Assembly (NCBI RefSeq): GCF_001667075.1
Contig: NZ_LZIL01000023.1
Location: forward strand, 1 to 51,746
DNA from: Mycobacterium sp. 852014-52450_SCH5900713
GTDB taxonomy: Bacteria; Actinomycetota; Actinomycetes; Mycobacteriales; Mycobacteriaceae
DNA: 51,746 nucleotides
Reading direction: 5' to 3'
The position numbers and the translations under genes are program-made. Of the stretch, positions 30,594 through 39,846 are shown piece after piece. The notes beneath the pieces were generated by a model. That model had not been told where the DNA came from and made no database searches. It saw only the letters and a list, made by a program, of their open reading frames with translations. Numbering within the stretch: the stretch's first letter is position 1; each line of letters starts with the position of its first letter.

Positions 30594-31352
30594 TCACCGG
30601 GGCTTGCGCGCCTCGACCAGCAGCCGCGTGGAGTGCGCGACGAAGGGGCCGTCGGCCTCGATGCGCTCGTGCAGTTCCCGCAGCCGCTCCCGGTACGCGC
30701 CGACCGTGAAGTCCGGCACCGTCCAGATCACCTTGCGCAGGAAGTAGATAACGGCGCCGATGTCGAAGAACTCGGCCCGCACCCGTTCCATCCGCATATC
30801 GACGACGTCCATCCCGGCGGCCCGGGCCTCGGCGCTCTGGACGTCGGGGTGTAGCTCGGCCCATTTCTCCGGCTGCGGCCCGATGAAGTATTCGACGAGT
30901 TCGGCCATGGTCGCCGGCCCGATCTGCTGGGCGAAGTAGGTGCCGCCAGGCCGCAGCACCCGGGCGATCTCCGGCCATCGCACCGCGATGGGGTGGCGGC
31001 TGGTCACCAGGTCGAAGGCCGCGTCGGCGAACGGCAACCGCGGCTGGTCGCCGGTCACCACGACCACCACGCCGCGCGGATGCAGGCGTTGGGTGGCCAG
31101 GTCCGCGTTGGGCGGCCACGATTCCGTCGCGGCCATCGCGGGCGGAAACCGCTCGGCGCCGGCGAGCACTTCGCCGCCGCCGGTGTCGATGTCGCACGCC
31201 GCCGACACGCTCCCCAGCCGTTGGCTCATTTGGCGCTGGTAGCCCCACGACGGGCGTTCTTCGGTGGCGCGCCCGTCCAGCCAGGAGAAGTCCCAGCCGT
31301 CGACGGGGGCCGCGTCCGCGTCCGCCACGAGGTCGTCGAAAGTGCGTCCCAT
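30594..31352 (-). CDS. SAM-dependent class I methyltransferase
   Basis: This protein of about 252 residues has the Rossmann-type methyltransferase layout. Motif I is degenerate but recognisable as CDIDTGGGEVL, followed by the acidic second strand, VVVVTGDQPRLPFADAAFDLVTSRHPI (motif IV region) and VLRPGGTYFAQQIGP (post-motif loop). It fits the UbiE/Methyltransf_11 group, whose substrates range from quinones to tRNA, so the substrate cannot be named. ATG at 31352 (MGRTFDD) is preferred; ATG at 31361 is three codons upstream. It lies between the RluD-like gene and lprI, which I recall as direct neighbours in M. tuberculosis, so this gene was gained here or lost there. Confidence 0.82.
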   Translation of the reverse strand: MGRTFDDLVADADAAPVDGWDFSWLDGRATEERPSWGYQRQMSQRLGSVSAACDIDTGGGEVLAGAERFPPAMAATESWPPNADLATQRLHPRGVVVVVTGDQPRLPFADAAFDLVTSRHPIAVRWPEIARVLRPGGTYFAQQIGPATMAELVEYFIGPQPEKWAELHPDVQSAEARAAGMDVVDMRMERVRAEFFDIGAVIYFLRKVIWTVPDFTVGAYRERLRELHERIEADGPFVAHSTRLLVEARKPR

Positions 31353-31373
31353 GTCGAGCATGCTAGGCAGCGA

Positions 31374-32003
31374 TCACGGCGCGCGGCAGACGAATTTTGT
31401 GCCGTTGAGGTCGAGCTTGACCTCGCCCTGGTGCTCCCAGTATTCGGAGCCCTGGCGGCCGTATCGGGCCCCGCTGCCGGACGGTTCTTGAAACAGGATC
31501 TGCTGGTTGCCCTTCCAGCTGAGCACCGCCGCGGGCGGGTCGAAATCGTTGTAGAACTGCGCGGTCAACGGCCCCGCGTCGGCCGGGCACTGGTAGGTGA
31601 CGACGGGCGGGCTCAGGGTGCCGGGGTCGGCGATGGCCAACTGGACCAGCCGCGTCTGATACGCCTCGACCAGGCAGGTGCGCGCTTCGGGGTTCTGTGC
31701 GCAACCGTCGCGTGTGGTCGCCCAGCCGTTCTGCGCGGACGTCAGCGCGCCCTGGTCCGCGCCGGCCCGGGCAAGCGCCTGTTGGTAGGCGGCCTGCAGA
31801 TGGTGGTCGAGGTCGGTCAGCTGCGGATCGGCGCACACCTGCTGCTGGGCCGCGTTGGCCGGTTTGGCACAGTCGAGCGCCGCCGCGGTCGGTGGGGCGG
31901 TGGTGGTGGTCGTTCCCGTGGTGGTGCCGTCCGGCGGCGGGGTCGATTTCGCACCGCAGGCGCCCAGCATCAGGGCCGCAACGATGACGGCGAGCAGTCG
32001 CAT
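31374..32003 (-). CDS. lprI: LprI-type lipoprotein, putative lysozyme inhibitor
   Basis: This 209-residue lipoprotein has a signal peptide ending in the lipobox LGAC (MRLLAVIVAALMLGAC), a Thr/Pro linker, an LprI/DUF1311 domain (about residues 43-125) with four cysteines, and a C-terminal MliC-like domain (about 135-209). The latter contains SGSGARYGRQGSEYWEHQGEVKL, resembling inhibitors of C-type lysozyme. It should sit on the outer face of the plasma membrane after LspA processing. In M. tuberculosis, LprI has been described as a lysozyme inhibitor produced together with GlbN. Here glbN lies 67 bases upstream on the same strand, so co-transcription is likely. Confidence 0.92.
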   Translation of the reverse strand: MRLLAVIVAALMLGACGAKSTPPPDGTTTGTTTTTAPPTAAALDCAKPANAAQQQVCADPQLTDLDHHLQAAYQQALARAGADQGALTSAQNGWATTRDGCAQNPEARTCLVEAYQTRLVQLAIADPGTLSPPVVTYQCPADAGPLTAQFYNDFDPPAAVLSWKGNQQILFQEPSGSGARYGRQGSEYWEHQGEVKLDLNGTKFVCRAP

Positions 32004-32070
32004 ACGTGCTGACTACCGCCTGCCGGCCGCGCCCCGGGCACGACACGCCGGGGCGACCTTGGCGGAACCG

Positions 32071-32481
32071 TCAGACCGTGGCCTTGTTGGCGTCGCCCGT
32101 CGCGATCTCGGGAGCCAGGGGCGCGATGGCGCCGATGATCTCGGTGACCGTCTGGGCTGACACCCCGGCCGCGGCCAACGCGTCGGACAGGTGCCCGGCC
32201 ACCAGGTTGAAGTGGTGCATCGTGATGCCGCGACCCTGGTGCACCTGCTTCATCGGGGCCCCGGTATAGGGCTCGGGCCCGCCGAGGGCCGCGGCGAAGA
32301 ACTCGACCTGCTTGCCCTTGAGGCGGTTCATGTTGGTTCCGGTGAAAAAGCCGGAAAGCTGGTCATCGGCAAGCACACGGACGTAGAAGTCCTCGACCAC
32401 GACCTCGATCGCCTCGTGCCCGCCGATCCGGTCGTAGACCGCGACCGGCTGTGGTTTGCGGAAGCGTGCCAGAATTTTCAT
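32071..32481 (-). CDS. glbN: Truncated hemoglobin, group I
   Basis: This 136-residue globin detoxifies nitric oxide by dioxygenation in M. tuberculosis. Key residues are visible: Tyr at B10 in [11 protein letters not shown], the [15 protein letters not shown] stretch covering the E helix with Gln, and the proximal histidine in [11 protein letters not shown]. The N-terminal 12-13 residues before YDRIGG correspond to the pre-A segment known to matter for NO detoxification. ATG at 32481 gives the same length as the M. tuberculosis protein; longer starts on this frame would add sequence unlike any globin. It is transcribed divergently from the short-chain dehydrogenase gene across a 285-base gap and is followed by lprI. 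Confidence 0.96.
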   Translation of the reverse strand: MKILARFRKPQPVAVYDRIGGHEAIEVVVEDFYVRVLADDQLSGFFTGTNMNRLKGKQVEFFAAALGGPEPYTGAPMKQVHQGRGITMHHFNLVAGHLSDALAAAGVSAQTVTEIIGAIAPLAPEIATGDANKATV

Positions 32482-32766
32482 AAGTCCGATTGGAACATTT
32501 CGGCGTTGCCCGCCAGTTAGTTCGCGATCACGCACGGATATCTTTGCGTAACAAGCGGATTGCCCACTCTTGACGGTCGTGTCGGCCGCGGCGTGAGACG
32601 CTCGGCAAGCGTTACATGCCAGCAATGTGCATCGAGCCACCGGCCTGATGTCCTAGGTTGGCTTAATGACTCACGTCACATCGTTCACACCGCCCCGCAA
32701 GGAGCACATGGTCATCGGGCAGGCCAGCTGCGGTCGGGGGGCCGACATCATCAGGAGCCAAAGCCG

Positions 32767-33807
32767 ATGAATCTGGGTGACTTAACGAATCTCGTCGAAA
32801 AGCCGCTCGCGAACTTGGTGGAGAAGCCGATCGCGGCGGTGTCCCACATCGTCAACACCCCGAACTCCGCGGGCCGTTACCGCCCCTTCTATCTGAGGAA
32901 TCTGCTCGACGCGGTACAGGGCCGCACGCTCGACGAAGCCGTCAAGGGCAAGACCGTCCTGATCACCGGGGGATCGTCGGGCATCGGCGAGGCCGCCGCG
33001 AAGCGGATCGCGGAAGCCGGTGGCGTGGTGGTGCTGGTCGCGCGCACCCGCGAGAACCTGGAGAAGGTCGCCTCCGAAATCGAAGGCGACGGTGGCACCG
33101 CCCACGTCTACCCGTGCGATCTGACCGACATGGACGCGATCGCCGGGATGGCCGATCAGGTGCTCTCCGACCTCGGGGGCGTCGACATCCTGATCAACAA
33201 CGCGGGGCGGTCGATCCGGCGATCGCTGGAGCTGTCCTACGACCGCATCCACGACTATCAGCGCACCATGCAACTGAACTACCTGGGCGCGGTCCAGCTG
33301 ATCCTCAAATTCATCCCCGGGATGCGGGAGCGGGGGTTCGGGCACATCATCAACGTCTCCTCGGTCGGCGTGCAGACCCGCGCGCCGCGCTTCGGCGCCT
33401 ACATCGCCAGCAAGTCCGCGCTGGACAGCCTGTGCGACTCCCTGCAGGCCGAGACCGTGAATGACGGCGTGAAGTTCACCACCGTCCACATGGCCCTGGT
33501 GCGCACCCCGATGATCAGTCCGACCACGCTCTACGACAAGTTCCCGGCGCTGACGCCGGATCAGGCGGCCGGGGTGATCGCGGACGCCATCGTGCACCGG
33601 CCCCGCCGGGCCAGCTCGCCGTTCGGACAATTCGCGGCCGTCGCCGACGCGGTGAACCCGGCGGTGATGGACCGGGTGCGCAACCGCGCGTTCGCCATGT
33701 TCGGCGACTCCCACGCCGCCAAGGGCGACGAATCGCCAAGCGATTCACCGCAATTCGACAAACGCAGCGAGACGTTTGTGCGGGCGACTCGCGGGATACA
33801 TTGGTGA
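32767..33807 (+). CDS. Short-chain dehydrogenase/reductase, fatty acyl-CoA reductase-like (Rv1543-like)
   Basis: This 346-residue enzyme has an N-terminal extension (1-55, with NLVEKPLANLVEKP) before a standard SDR fold. Cofactor motif TGGSSGIG, NNAG in ILINNAGRSIRR, the Ser in NVSSVGVQ and YIASK for catalysis are present. The TGxxxGIG pattern with a following basic residue suggests NADPH. The M. tuberculosis homologue is annotated as a possible fatty acyl-CoA reductase. ATG at 32767 has AGGAG nine bases upstream and starts MNLGDLTN like that homologue. It is followed after four bases by a second SDR gene, so they form an operon, probably acting on a common lipid substrate. The 285 bases upstream hold both divergent promoters, but I see no strong boxes there. 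Confidence 0.9.
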   Translation: MNLGDLTNLVEKPLANLVEKPIAAVSHIVNTPNSAGRYRPFYLRNLLDAVQGRTLDEAVKGKTVLITGGSSGIGEAAAKRIAEAGGVVVLVARTRENLEKVASEIEGDGGTAHVYPCDLTDMDAIAGMADQVLSDLGGVDILINNAGRSIRRSLELSYDRIHDYQRTMQLNYLGAVQLILKFIPGMRERGFGHIINVSSVGVQTRAPRFGAYIASKSALDSLCDSLQAETVNDGVKFTTVHMALVRTPMISPTTLYDKFPALTPDQAAGVIADAIVHRPRRASSPFGQFAAVADAVNPAVMDRVRNRAFAMFGDSHAAKGDESPSDSPQFDKRSETFVRATRGIHW

Positions 33808-33811
33808 CATC

Positions 33812-34615
33812 ATGAGCCTTCCGAAACCTGACATCGAGACCACCGTCGTGATCACCGGCGCCTCCTCCGGCATCGGCGCCGAACTGGCCCGCGGGCTGGC
33901 CCGTCGCGGCTTCCCGCTGCTCCTGGTCGCGCGGCGCCGGGAACGCCTCGACGAGCTCGCCAACGAGGTGGGCCAGGAATACTCGGTGGCCGTCGAGGTG
34001 CTGCCGTTGGATCTCGGCGATTCCAAGGGCCGCGCGAAGCTGGCGGACCGGCTGCGCGCCGAGCCGATCGCCGGCCTGTGCAACAGCGCCGGGTTCGGCA
34101 CCAGCGGGGTCTTTCACGAGCTGCCGCTCGATCGCGAAACTGAGGAGGTCACCCTCAACGCGCTGGCGTTGATGGAACTCACCCACGCCGCGCTGCCCGG
34201 CATGGTCGAGCGCGGCGCCGGCGCGGTGATGAACATCGCGTCGATCGCCGGTTTTCAGCCGGTGCCCTACATGGCGGTCTACTCGGCCACCAAGGCCTTC
34301 GTGCAGACCTTCTCCGAAGCCGTGCACGAGGAGCTGCACGGGACCGGGGTGTCGGTCACCTGCCTGTGCCCTGGACCGGTCCCGACCGAGTGGGCCGAGA
34401 TCGCCAACGCCGAGCGGTTCAGCATCCCCATCGCGCAGGTCTCGCCCCGCGACGTCGCCGAGGCGGCGATCGGCGGGATGCTGTCCGGCCGGCGCACGGT
34501 GGTGCCGGGCGTCGTGCCCAAGGTCGTCAGCACCGGCGGCCGGTTCGTGCCGCGCAGCCTGCTGCTGCCCGGGATCCGCATCGGCAACCGCTTCCGCGGG
34601 GGACCCAACCGCTAG
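33812..34615 (+). CDS. Short-chain dehydrogenase/reductase (Rv1544-like ketoacyl reductase)
   Basis: This 267-residue classical SDR shows TGASSGIG for cofactor binding, RRRERLDEL suggesting NADPH preference, NSAGFG in place of NNAG, NIASIAGFQ and YSATK for catalysis, and PGPVPTEW after the active site. It is annotated as a ketoacyl reductase in M. tuberculosis. The start lies four bases after the stop of the preceding SDR gene, so translation is probably coupled. The two are diverged paralogues in tandem. A 30-bp palindromic repeat pair follows the stop. Confidence 0.9.
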   Translation: MSLPKPDIETTVVITGASSGIGAELARGLARRGFPLLLVARRRERLDELANEVGQEYSVAVEVLPLDLGDSKGRAKLADRLRAEPIAGLCNSAGFGTSGVFHELPLDRETEEVTLNALALMELTHAALPGMVERGAGAVMNIASIAGFQPVPYMAVYSATKAFVQTFSEAVHEELHGTGVSVTCLCPGPVPTEWAEIANAERFSIPIAQVSPRDVAEAAIGGMLSGRRTVVPGVVPKVVSTGGRFVPRSLLLPGIRIGNRFRGGPNR

Positions 34616-34623
34616 TTTCGCCG

Positions 34624-34679
34624 ATTGTCACGCCAGCGTGGCATTGAGCGCCGAGCGTCACGCCAGCGTGGCGTTCGGC
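34624..34679 (+). repeat. Two palindromic units, 30-bp period, upstream of the SRPBCC gene
   Basis: GTCACGCCAGCGTGGC occurs at 34627 and 34657, exactly 30 bases apart. The second copy sits in a larger hairpin: the arms 34650-34663 and 34666-34679 match at 12 of 14 positions. The array ends nine bases before the ribosome-binding site of the next gene. Confidence 0.85.
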
Positions 34680-34699
34680 GGGGGAGCAAGGAGGATCGT

Positions 34700-35131
34700 G
34701 TGGCCGCTGTCGACCTGACCGCCGACGTGCCGATGACCCCGCAGGAGATGTGGGACCGCGTCTCCGACCTGTCGGACCTGGGCGACTGGCTGGTGATGCA
34801 TGAGGGGTGGCGCAGTGATCTGCCCGAGGAGCTCGGCGAGGGCGTCCAAGTCGTGGGCGTGGCCCGGGCGAAGGGCTTCCGCAACCGGGTGACGTGGACG
34901 GTGACCACCTGGGATCCGCCGCACGAGGTGGCGCTATCGGGGTCCGGCAAGGGCGGCGCCAAGTACGCCGTCACGCTCACCGTGCAGGCCGCCGAAGATG
35001 GATCGACGCTCGGCGTGCGCCTTGAGCTGGGCGGGCGTGCGTTGTTCGGCCCAGTGGGTTCGGCGGCGGCCCGCGCCGTCAAAGGCGACGTGCAGAAGTC
35101 GTTGAAGAACTTCGTCGAGTTGTACGGATAA
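34700..35131 (+). CDS. SRPBCC/START-like protein (Rv1546-like)
   Basis: This 143-residue protein has the polyketide-cyclase/dehydrase-like SRPBCC fold: an N-terminal strand ([15 protein letters not shown]), a helix with the frequent W-x-x-L pattern, central strands, and a long C-terminal helix ([21 protein letters not shown]). Such folds bind hydrophobic ligands in a deep pocket. GTG at 34700 was chosen because AAGGAGG lies five bases before it and it gives the same length as M. tuberculosis Rv1546. A longer in-frame start would translate the palindromic repeat. The ligand is unknown. It precedes dnaE1 by 78 bases, and dnaE1 has its own promoter. Confidence 0.85.
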   Translation: MAAVDLTADVPMTPQEMWDRVSDLSDLGDWLVMHEGWRSDLPEELGEGVQVVGVARAKGFRNRVTWTVTTWDPPHEVALSGSGKGGAKYAVTLTVQAAEDGSTLGVRLELGGRALFGPVGSAAARAVKGDVQKSLKNFVELYG

Positions 35132-35194
35132 TCGGGTCCAAGAAACGCGAGACACACTTACGCGACACGCCCGAAACCCGTCGGTGCGCAGTCA

Positions 35195-35200
35195 TAGACT
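35195..35200 (+). promoter_or_regulatory. Candidate -10 element (TAGACT) for dnaE1
   Basis: TAGACT fits TANNNT and lies nine bases before the ATG at 35210, predicting a leader of about three bases or none. No Shine-Dalgarno is visible before this ATG, which agrees with leaderless initiation. Confidence 0.5.
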
Positions 35201-35209
35201 GGCGTCTCT

Positions 35210-38200
35210 ATGAACCACTCCTCCTTCGTGCACCTGCATAACCACACCGAGTACTCGATGCTGGATGGGGCCGCGAAGATCTCGCCGATGCTGGCCGAGG
35301 TGGAGCGGTTGCAGATGCCCGCGGTGGGGATGACCGACCACGGAAACATGTTCGGCGCCAGTGAGTTCTATAACGCGGCGACCAAGGCGGGGATCAAGCC
35401 GATCATCGGGGTCGAGGCCTATATCGCACCGGGCTCGCGCTTCGATACCCGGCGCATCCTGTGGGGTGACCCCGGCCAGAAGTCCGACGACGTGTCGGGC
35501 AGTGGTTCCTACACGCACCTGACGATGGTGGCCGAGAACGCCACCGGGCTGCGCAACCTGTTCAAGCTGTCCTCACTGGCGTCGTTCGAGGGCCAGCTCG
35601 GCAAGTGGTCGCGCATGGACGCCGAGATCATCGCCGAACACGCCGAGGGCATCATCGCCACCACCGGCTGCCCGTCGGGGGAGGTGCAGACCCGCCTGCG
35701 GCTGGGGCAGGACCGCGAGGCGCTGGAGTCGGCCGCCAAGTGGCGCGAGATCTTCGGCGCCGACAACTACTTCCTCGAGCTGATGGACCACGGGCTGTCC
35801 ATCGAGCAGCGGGTCCGCGAGGGCTTGCTCGAGATCGGCCGCAAGCTCGGCATCCCGCCGCTGGCCACCAACGACTGTCACTACGTCACCCGCGACGCCG
35901 CCCACAACCACGAGGCCTTGTTGTGCGTGCAGACCGGCAAGACCCTTTCGGATCCGAACCGGTTCAAATTCGACGGCGACGGCTACTACCTGAAGTCGGC
36001 CGCCGAGATGCGCCAGCTCTGGGACGACCAGATTCCGGGCGCGTGCGACTCGACGCTGTTGATCGCCGAGCGGGTGCAGCCCTACGACGACGTGTGGGCG
36101 CCGCGCGACCGGATGCCGATCTTCCCGGTGCCCGAGGGGCACGACCAGGCGACCTGGCTGCACCACGAGGTGATGGCGGGACTGCGGAGACGTTTCGGAT
36201 CCAATGTCGGCCAGGACTACATCGACCGGGCCGAGTACGAGATCAAGGTCATCTGCGACAAGGGCTTCCCGTCGTACTTTCTGATCGTCGCCGACCTGAT
36301 CAACTACGCGCGGTCGGTCGACATCCGGGTGGGGCCCGGGCGCGGTTCGGCGGCGGGCTCGCTGGTGGCCTACGCGCTGGGCATCACCAACATCGACCCG
36401 ATCCCACACGGCCTGCTGTTCGAGCGGTTCCTCAACCCAGAGCGTCCGTCGGCACCCGACATCGACATCGACTTCGACGACCGTCGTCGCGGCGAGATGG
36501 TGCGCTACGCCGCCGACAAGTGGGGCCAGGACCGCGTCGCTCAGGTCATCACCTTCGGCACCATTAAGACCAAAGCGGCGCTGAAGGATTCGGCGCGGAT
36601 CCACTACGGCCAGCCCGGCTTCGCCATCGCCGACCGGATCACCAAGGCGTTGCCGCCGCCGATCATGGCGAAGGACATCTCGCTGTCGGGCATCACGGAT
36701 CCGGCGCACGAGCGGTACAAGGAGGCCGCCGAGGTGCGCGGCCTGATCGAGACCGACCCCGACGTCCGCACCATTTACCAGACCGCGCGCGGGCTGGAAG
36801 GGCTGATCCGCAACGCCGGCGTGCACGCCTGCGCCGTGATCATGAGCAGCGAGCCGCTCACCGAGGCCATCCCGCTGTGGAAGCGGCCGCAGGACGGCGC
36901 CATCATCACCGGCTGGGACTACCCGTCGTGTGAAGCCATCGGCCTGCTGAAGATGGACTTCCTGGGCCTGCGGAACCTGACGATCATCGGCGACGCGCTG
37001 GAAAACATCAAGGCCAACAGGGGAATCGACCTCGACCTGGAATCGGTGCCGCTCGACGACAAGCCCACCTATGAACTGCTGGGCCGCGGCGACACCCTGG
37101 GGGTGTTCCAGCTCGACGGCGGCCCGATGCGCGATCTGCTGCGCCGCATGCAACCAACCGAGTTCAACGACATCGTCGCCGTGCTGGCCCTGTACCGCCC
37201 CGGCCCGATGGGCATGAACGCCCACAACGACTACGCCGACCGCAAGAACAACCGGCAGGCGATCAGGCCGATTCACCCGGAGCTCGAGGAGCCGCTGCGC
37301 GAAATCCTCTCGGAGACTTACGGTCTGATCGTCTACCAAGAGCAGATCATGTTCATCGCCCAGAAGGTCGCCTCCTACACGATGGGCAAGGCCGACGCGC
37401 TGCGCAAGGCGATGGGCAAGAAAAAGCTCGAGGTGCTCGAGGCCGAGTACAAGGGCTTCTACGAGGGCATGACCGCCAACGGCTTCTCCGAAAAAGCGGT
37501 GAAGGCGTTGTGGGACACCATCCTTCCGTTCGCGGGCTATGCGTTCAACAAGTCGCACGCCGCCGGTTACGGCCTGGTGTCGTACTGGACCGCCTACTTG
37601 AAGGCCAACTATCCGGCCGAATACATGGCCGGCCTGCTGACCTCGGTGGGCGACGACAAGGACAAGGCCGCGGTCTACCTGGCCGATTGCCGCAAGCTCG
37701 GCATCACCGTCCTGCCGCCGGACGTCAACGAGTCCCTGGTGAACTTCGCGTCGGTCGGCCAGGACATCCGCTTCGGGCTGGGCGCGGTGCGCAACGTCGG
37801 CGCGAACGTGGTCGGTTCGCTGATCAAGACCCGCAACGAGAAGGGCAAGTTCACCGACTTCTCCGACTACCTGAACAAGATCGACGTCTCGGCCTGCAAC
37901 AAGAAGGTCACCGAGTCGCTGATCAAGGCGGGCGCGTTCGACTCGCTCAGCCATGCCCGCAAGGGGCTCTTCCTGGTGCACACCGACGCGGTCGATTCGG
38001 TGCTGGGCACCAAAAAGGCCGAGGCGATGGGCCAATTCGACCTGTTCGGCGGCGGCGGTGACGGCAGCGTCACCGATTCTGTTTTCACCATCAAGGTGCC
38101 CGAAGACGAGTGGGAGGACAAACACAAGCTGGCCCTGGAGCGGGAGATGCTCGGCCTGTACGTGTCGGGCCACCCGCTCAACGGCGTGGCACACCTGCTC

Positions 38201-38749
38201 GCCGCCCAGGTGGACACCCAGATCCCGGCCATCCTCGACGGCGACGTCCCCAACGAGAGCCAGGTGCGGGTGGGCGGGATCCTGGCGTCGGTCAACCGGC
38301 GGGTCAACAAAAACGGAATGCCTTGGGCCTCAGCCCAACTCGAGGACCTTACCGGCGGCATCGAGGTGATGTTCTTCCCGCACGCGTACTCCGCCTATGG
38401 CGCCGACATCGCCGACGACGCGGTGGTGCTGATCAACGCCAAGGTGGCCATCCGCGACGACCGGATCAGCCTGATCGCCAACGAGCTTGTGGTGCCGGAC
38501 TTTTCCAACGCCCAGCCGAACCGGCCGATCGCTGTCAGCCTGCCCACCCGGCAGTGCACCATCGACAAGGTCAGCGCGCTCAAGCAGGTGCTGGCGCGCC
38601 ACCCCGGCACCTCCCAGGTGCATCTGCGGCTCATCAGTGGTGACCGGATCACCACCCTCGAGCTGGACGCCTCGCTGCGGGTCACGCCGTCGCCCGCACT
38701 GATGGGGGACCTCAAGGAGTTGCTCGGCCCGGGGTGCCTGGGCAGCTAG
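35210..38749 (+). CDS. dnaE1: DNA polymerase III alpha subunit, replicative
   Basis: This 1,179-residue C-family polymerase replicates the chromosome. The N-terminal PHP domain retains its metal-binding motifs ([16 protein letters not shown] and further His/Asp), consistent with the intrinsic proofreading 3'-5' exonuclease known for mycobacterial DnaE1. The polymerase active site shows [14 protein letters not shown] and PDIDIDFDD with catalytic aspartates. The motif QFDLF near residue 943 is the beta-clamp-binding site, and a C-terminal OB fold follows ([12 protein letters not shown] onward). The length and the C-terminus GPGCLGS match M. tuberculosis DnaE1, while the N-terminal few residues before SSFVHLHNH differ. 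A tandem palindromic array lies just past the stop. Confidence 0.98.
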   Translation: MNHSSFVHLHNHTEYSMLDGAAKISPMLAEVERLQMPAVGMTDHGNMFGASEFYNAATKAGIKPIIGVEAYIAPGSRFDTRRILWGDPGQKSDDVSGSGSYTHLTMVAENATGLRNLFKLSSLASFEGQLGKWSRMDAEIIAEHAEGIIATTGCPSGEVQTRLRLGQDREALESAAKWREIFGADNYFLELMDHGLSIEQRVREGLLEIGRKLGIPPLATNDCHYVTRDAAHNHEALLCVQTGKTLSDPNRFKFDGDGYYLKSAAEMRQLWDDQIPGACDSTLLIAERVQPYDDVWAPRDRMPIFPVPEGHDQATWLHHEVMAGLRRRFGSNVGQDYIDRAEYEIKVICDKGFPSYFLIVADLINYARSVDIRVGPGRGSAAGSLVAYALGITNIDPIPHGLLFERFLNPERPSAPDIDIDFDDRRRGEMVRYAADKWGQDRVAQVITFGTIKTKAALKDSARIHYGQPGFAIADRITKALPPPIMAKDISLSGITDPAHERYKEAAEVRGLIETDPDVRTIYQTARGLEGLIRNAGVHACAVIMSSEPLTEAIPLWKRPQDGAIITGWDYPSCEAIGLLKMDFLGLRNLTIIGDALENIKANRGIDLDLESVPLDDKPTYELLGRGDTLGVFQLDGGPMRDLLRRMQPTEFNDIVAVLALYRPGPMGMNAHNDYADRKNNRQAIRPIHPELEEPLREILSETYGLIVYQEQIMFIAQKVASYTMGKADALRKAMGKKKLEVLEAEYKGFYEGMTANGFSEKAVKALWDTILPFAGYAFNKSHAAGYGLVSYWTAYLKANYPAEYMAGLLTSVGDDKDKAAVYLADCRKLGITVLPPDVNESLVNFASVGQDIRFGLGAVRNVGANVVGSLIKTRNEKGKFTDFSDYLNKIDVSACNKKVTESLIKAGAFDSLSHARKGLFLVHTDAVDSVLGTKKAEAMGQFDLFGGGGDGSVTDSVFTIKVPEDEWEDKHKLALEREMLGLYVSGHPLNGVAHLLAAQVDTQIPAILDGDVPNESQVRVGGILASVNRRVNKNGMPWASAQLEDLTGGIEVMFFPHAYSAYGADIADDAVVLINAKVAIRDDRISLIANELVVPDFSNAQPNRPIAVSLPTRQCTIDKVSALKQVLARHPGTSQVHLRLISGDRITTLELDASLRVTPSPALMGDLKELLGPGCLGS

Positions 38750-38790
38750 GCCGGCGGCCGCCGAGGCCAGTTCCGCCCCCTTCGCCGTAG

Positions 38791-38913
38791 TCGAGCGTGA
38801 AGTTAGTTTCACACCCGCGGCCGAGCGTGAAACTGGCTTCACACTCGCGGGCTAGCTGTCCCGGCGGGCCGCACCCTCGCGGCCGAATGTGCGGCCAGCC
38901 GCACACTCGGCGG
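38791..38913 (+). repeat. Four consecutive ~30-bp palindromic units between dnaE1 and a convergent gene
   Basis: Units start at 38791, 38821, 38851 and 38883 and have lengths of 30, 30, 32 and 31. Each ends in CAC(A/C)C(C/T)CG(C)GG. Unit 2 reads CGAGCGTGAA...TTCACACTCG, and unit 4 has 12-base arms CGAATGTGCGGC and GCCGCACACTCG with one mismatch. As RNA, each can fold into a hairpin in either direction, so the block may serve as a bidirectional terminator between convergent genes. Confidence 0.85.
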
Positions 38914-38916
38914 CAG

Positions 38917-39846
38917 CTACGCGGTCAACCCCAGCGCCGCCTGATGGTCGTGGGTGGGAATGATCGTCACCGCGTGGCGCGCCAGGTGCAGCCGCTGCAG
39001 CGTCCGGAAGGCTTCGTCGCGATCCTCGTCGACCAAAACGCCGGGATAGCTTGACTTTTGGCGAACCTTCTCGATCTGCAGCCAGTGCCAGGCCGCGTCG
39101 CCGGCGATCAGGATCCAGCCGCGCCCGGTGTGGGCGAGCACCCCGACGCTGCCCGGGGTGTGGCCGGGCAGGTCGACCAGGAGGACGGACCGGTCCCCGA
39201 ACAGGTCGCGGCTTCGGGCGAAGGTCAGCACCGGTGGGCCGTCCAGCTCGTAGTCGACCACGGGCCGTCCGCGCAGCGAATCGCGGACACCGCCGACCGG
39301 CGCGACGGGGCCGGACCCGATCCAGTCCCGCTCGGTGCGGTGTAGGTGAACGGGGAGATCCGGCATATCCAGCAGGCCCGAAACGTGATCCCAGTGCGCG
39401 TGGGTCGGCAAGGCGAAATCCAACGCCGGCGGCTCCGGCAGCCGGTGCAGGGCCGTGACCGTGGGAACGGTGTCGGCGGGCGGGCGGACCGCGACCCGCA
39501 GCACCGCGGGTAGCTGGGCGATCGCCCGCCGCTCGACGTCGCGGCACACGGCCGGGTCGACGATGAAGGTGGCGTCCGGATGGCTGACGATGAACGAGGT
39601 CATCGAGTTCCCGACGCGCCGCGGGGTGAACGTGCCCTCGACGATCGCCGCGGTCGGCACCGAGCGCGGCACCTGGGGCAGCGCAGTCACCGTGACGGTG
39701 CGCCGGGGCCCGGGCAGTCCGGCGTCGGCGATGCTGCGCAGGAACGTGTGGTCGGGCCGTCTGGGACGCACCGCGCCCCAAACCAATCCGGTTGCGGCGG
39801 AGCAACATTGGCGCAGGCTGGGGGAGCGGACGGGGTCATGCGTCAT
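38917..39846 (-). CDS. Metallo-beta-lactamase-fold hydrolase
   Basis: This 309-residue protein carries the zinc motif THAHWDHVSG (HxHxDH), then LPGHTPGSVG, IAGDAAW and the closing HDH near the C-terminus, so both metal sites look complete. The family includes lactonases, glyoxalase II-like enzymes and others; quorum-quenching lactonases share HWDHxxG, but the substrate cannot be fixed. ATG at 39846 is chosen because it overlaps the stop of the upstream PPOX gene in an ATGA arrangement, implying coupled translation. The gene is convergent with dnaE1 across the palindromic array. The long N-terminal 45 residues before this ATG in the same frame are rejected as shadow of the PPOX gene. Confidence 0.85.
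   Translation of the reverse strand: MTHDPVRSPSLRQCCSAATGLVWGAVRPRRPDHTFLRSIADAGLPGPRRTVTVTALPQVPRSVPTAAIVEGTFTPRRVGNSMTSFIVSHPDATFIVDPAVCRDVERRAIAQLPAVLRVAVRPPADTVPTVTALHRLPEPPALDFALPTHAHWDHVSGLLDMPDLPVHLHRTERDWIGSGPVAPVGGVRDSLRGRPVVDYELDGPPVLTFARSRDLFGDRSVLLVDLPGHTPGSVGVLAHTGRGWILIAGDAAWHWLQIEKVRQKSSYPGVLVDEDRDEAFRTLQRLHLARHAVTIIPTHDHQAALGLTA

Noticed and set aside
32482..32766. Small gene in the glbN-SDR intergenic gap
   Set aside because: Open frames there have no ribosome-binding site and only extend the flanking genes with non-conserved sequence; the gap most likely holds the two divergent promoters.
34625..34699. Upstream start for the SRPBCC protein
   Set aside because: It would translate the palindromic repeat units; the GTG at 34700 has a perfect AAGGAGG before it and gives the family length.
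35573..38194. 873-codon open frame on the minus strand under dnaE1
   Set aside because: Same kind of antisense shadow; the plus strand encodes an unmistakable DnaE1 through the whole stretch.
38791..38913. CRISPR array
   Set aside because: The ~30-bp units are directly adjacent with no spacers, each is a palindrome, and they differ in inner sequence. No cas genes are in the window.
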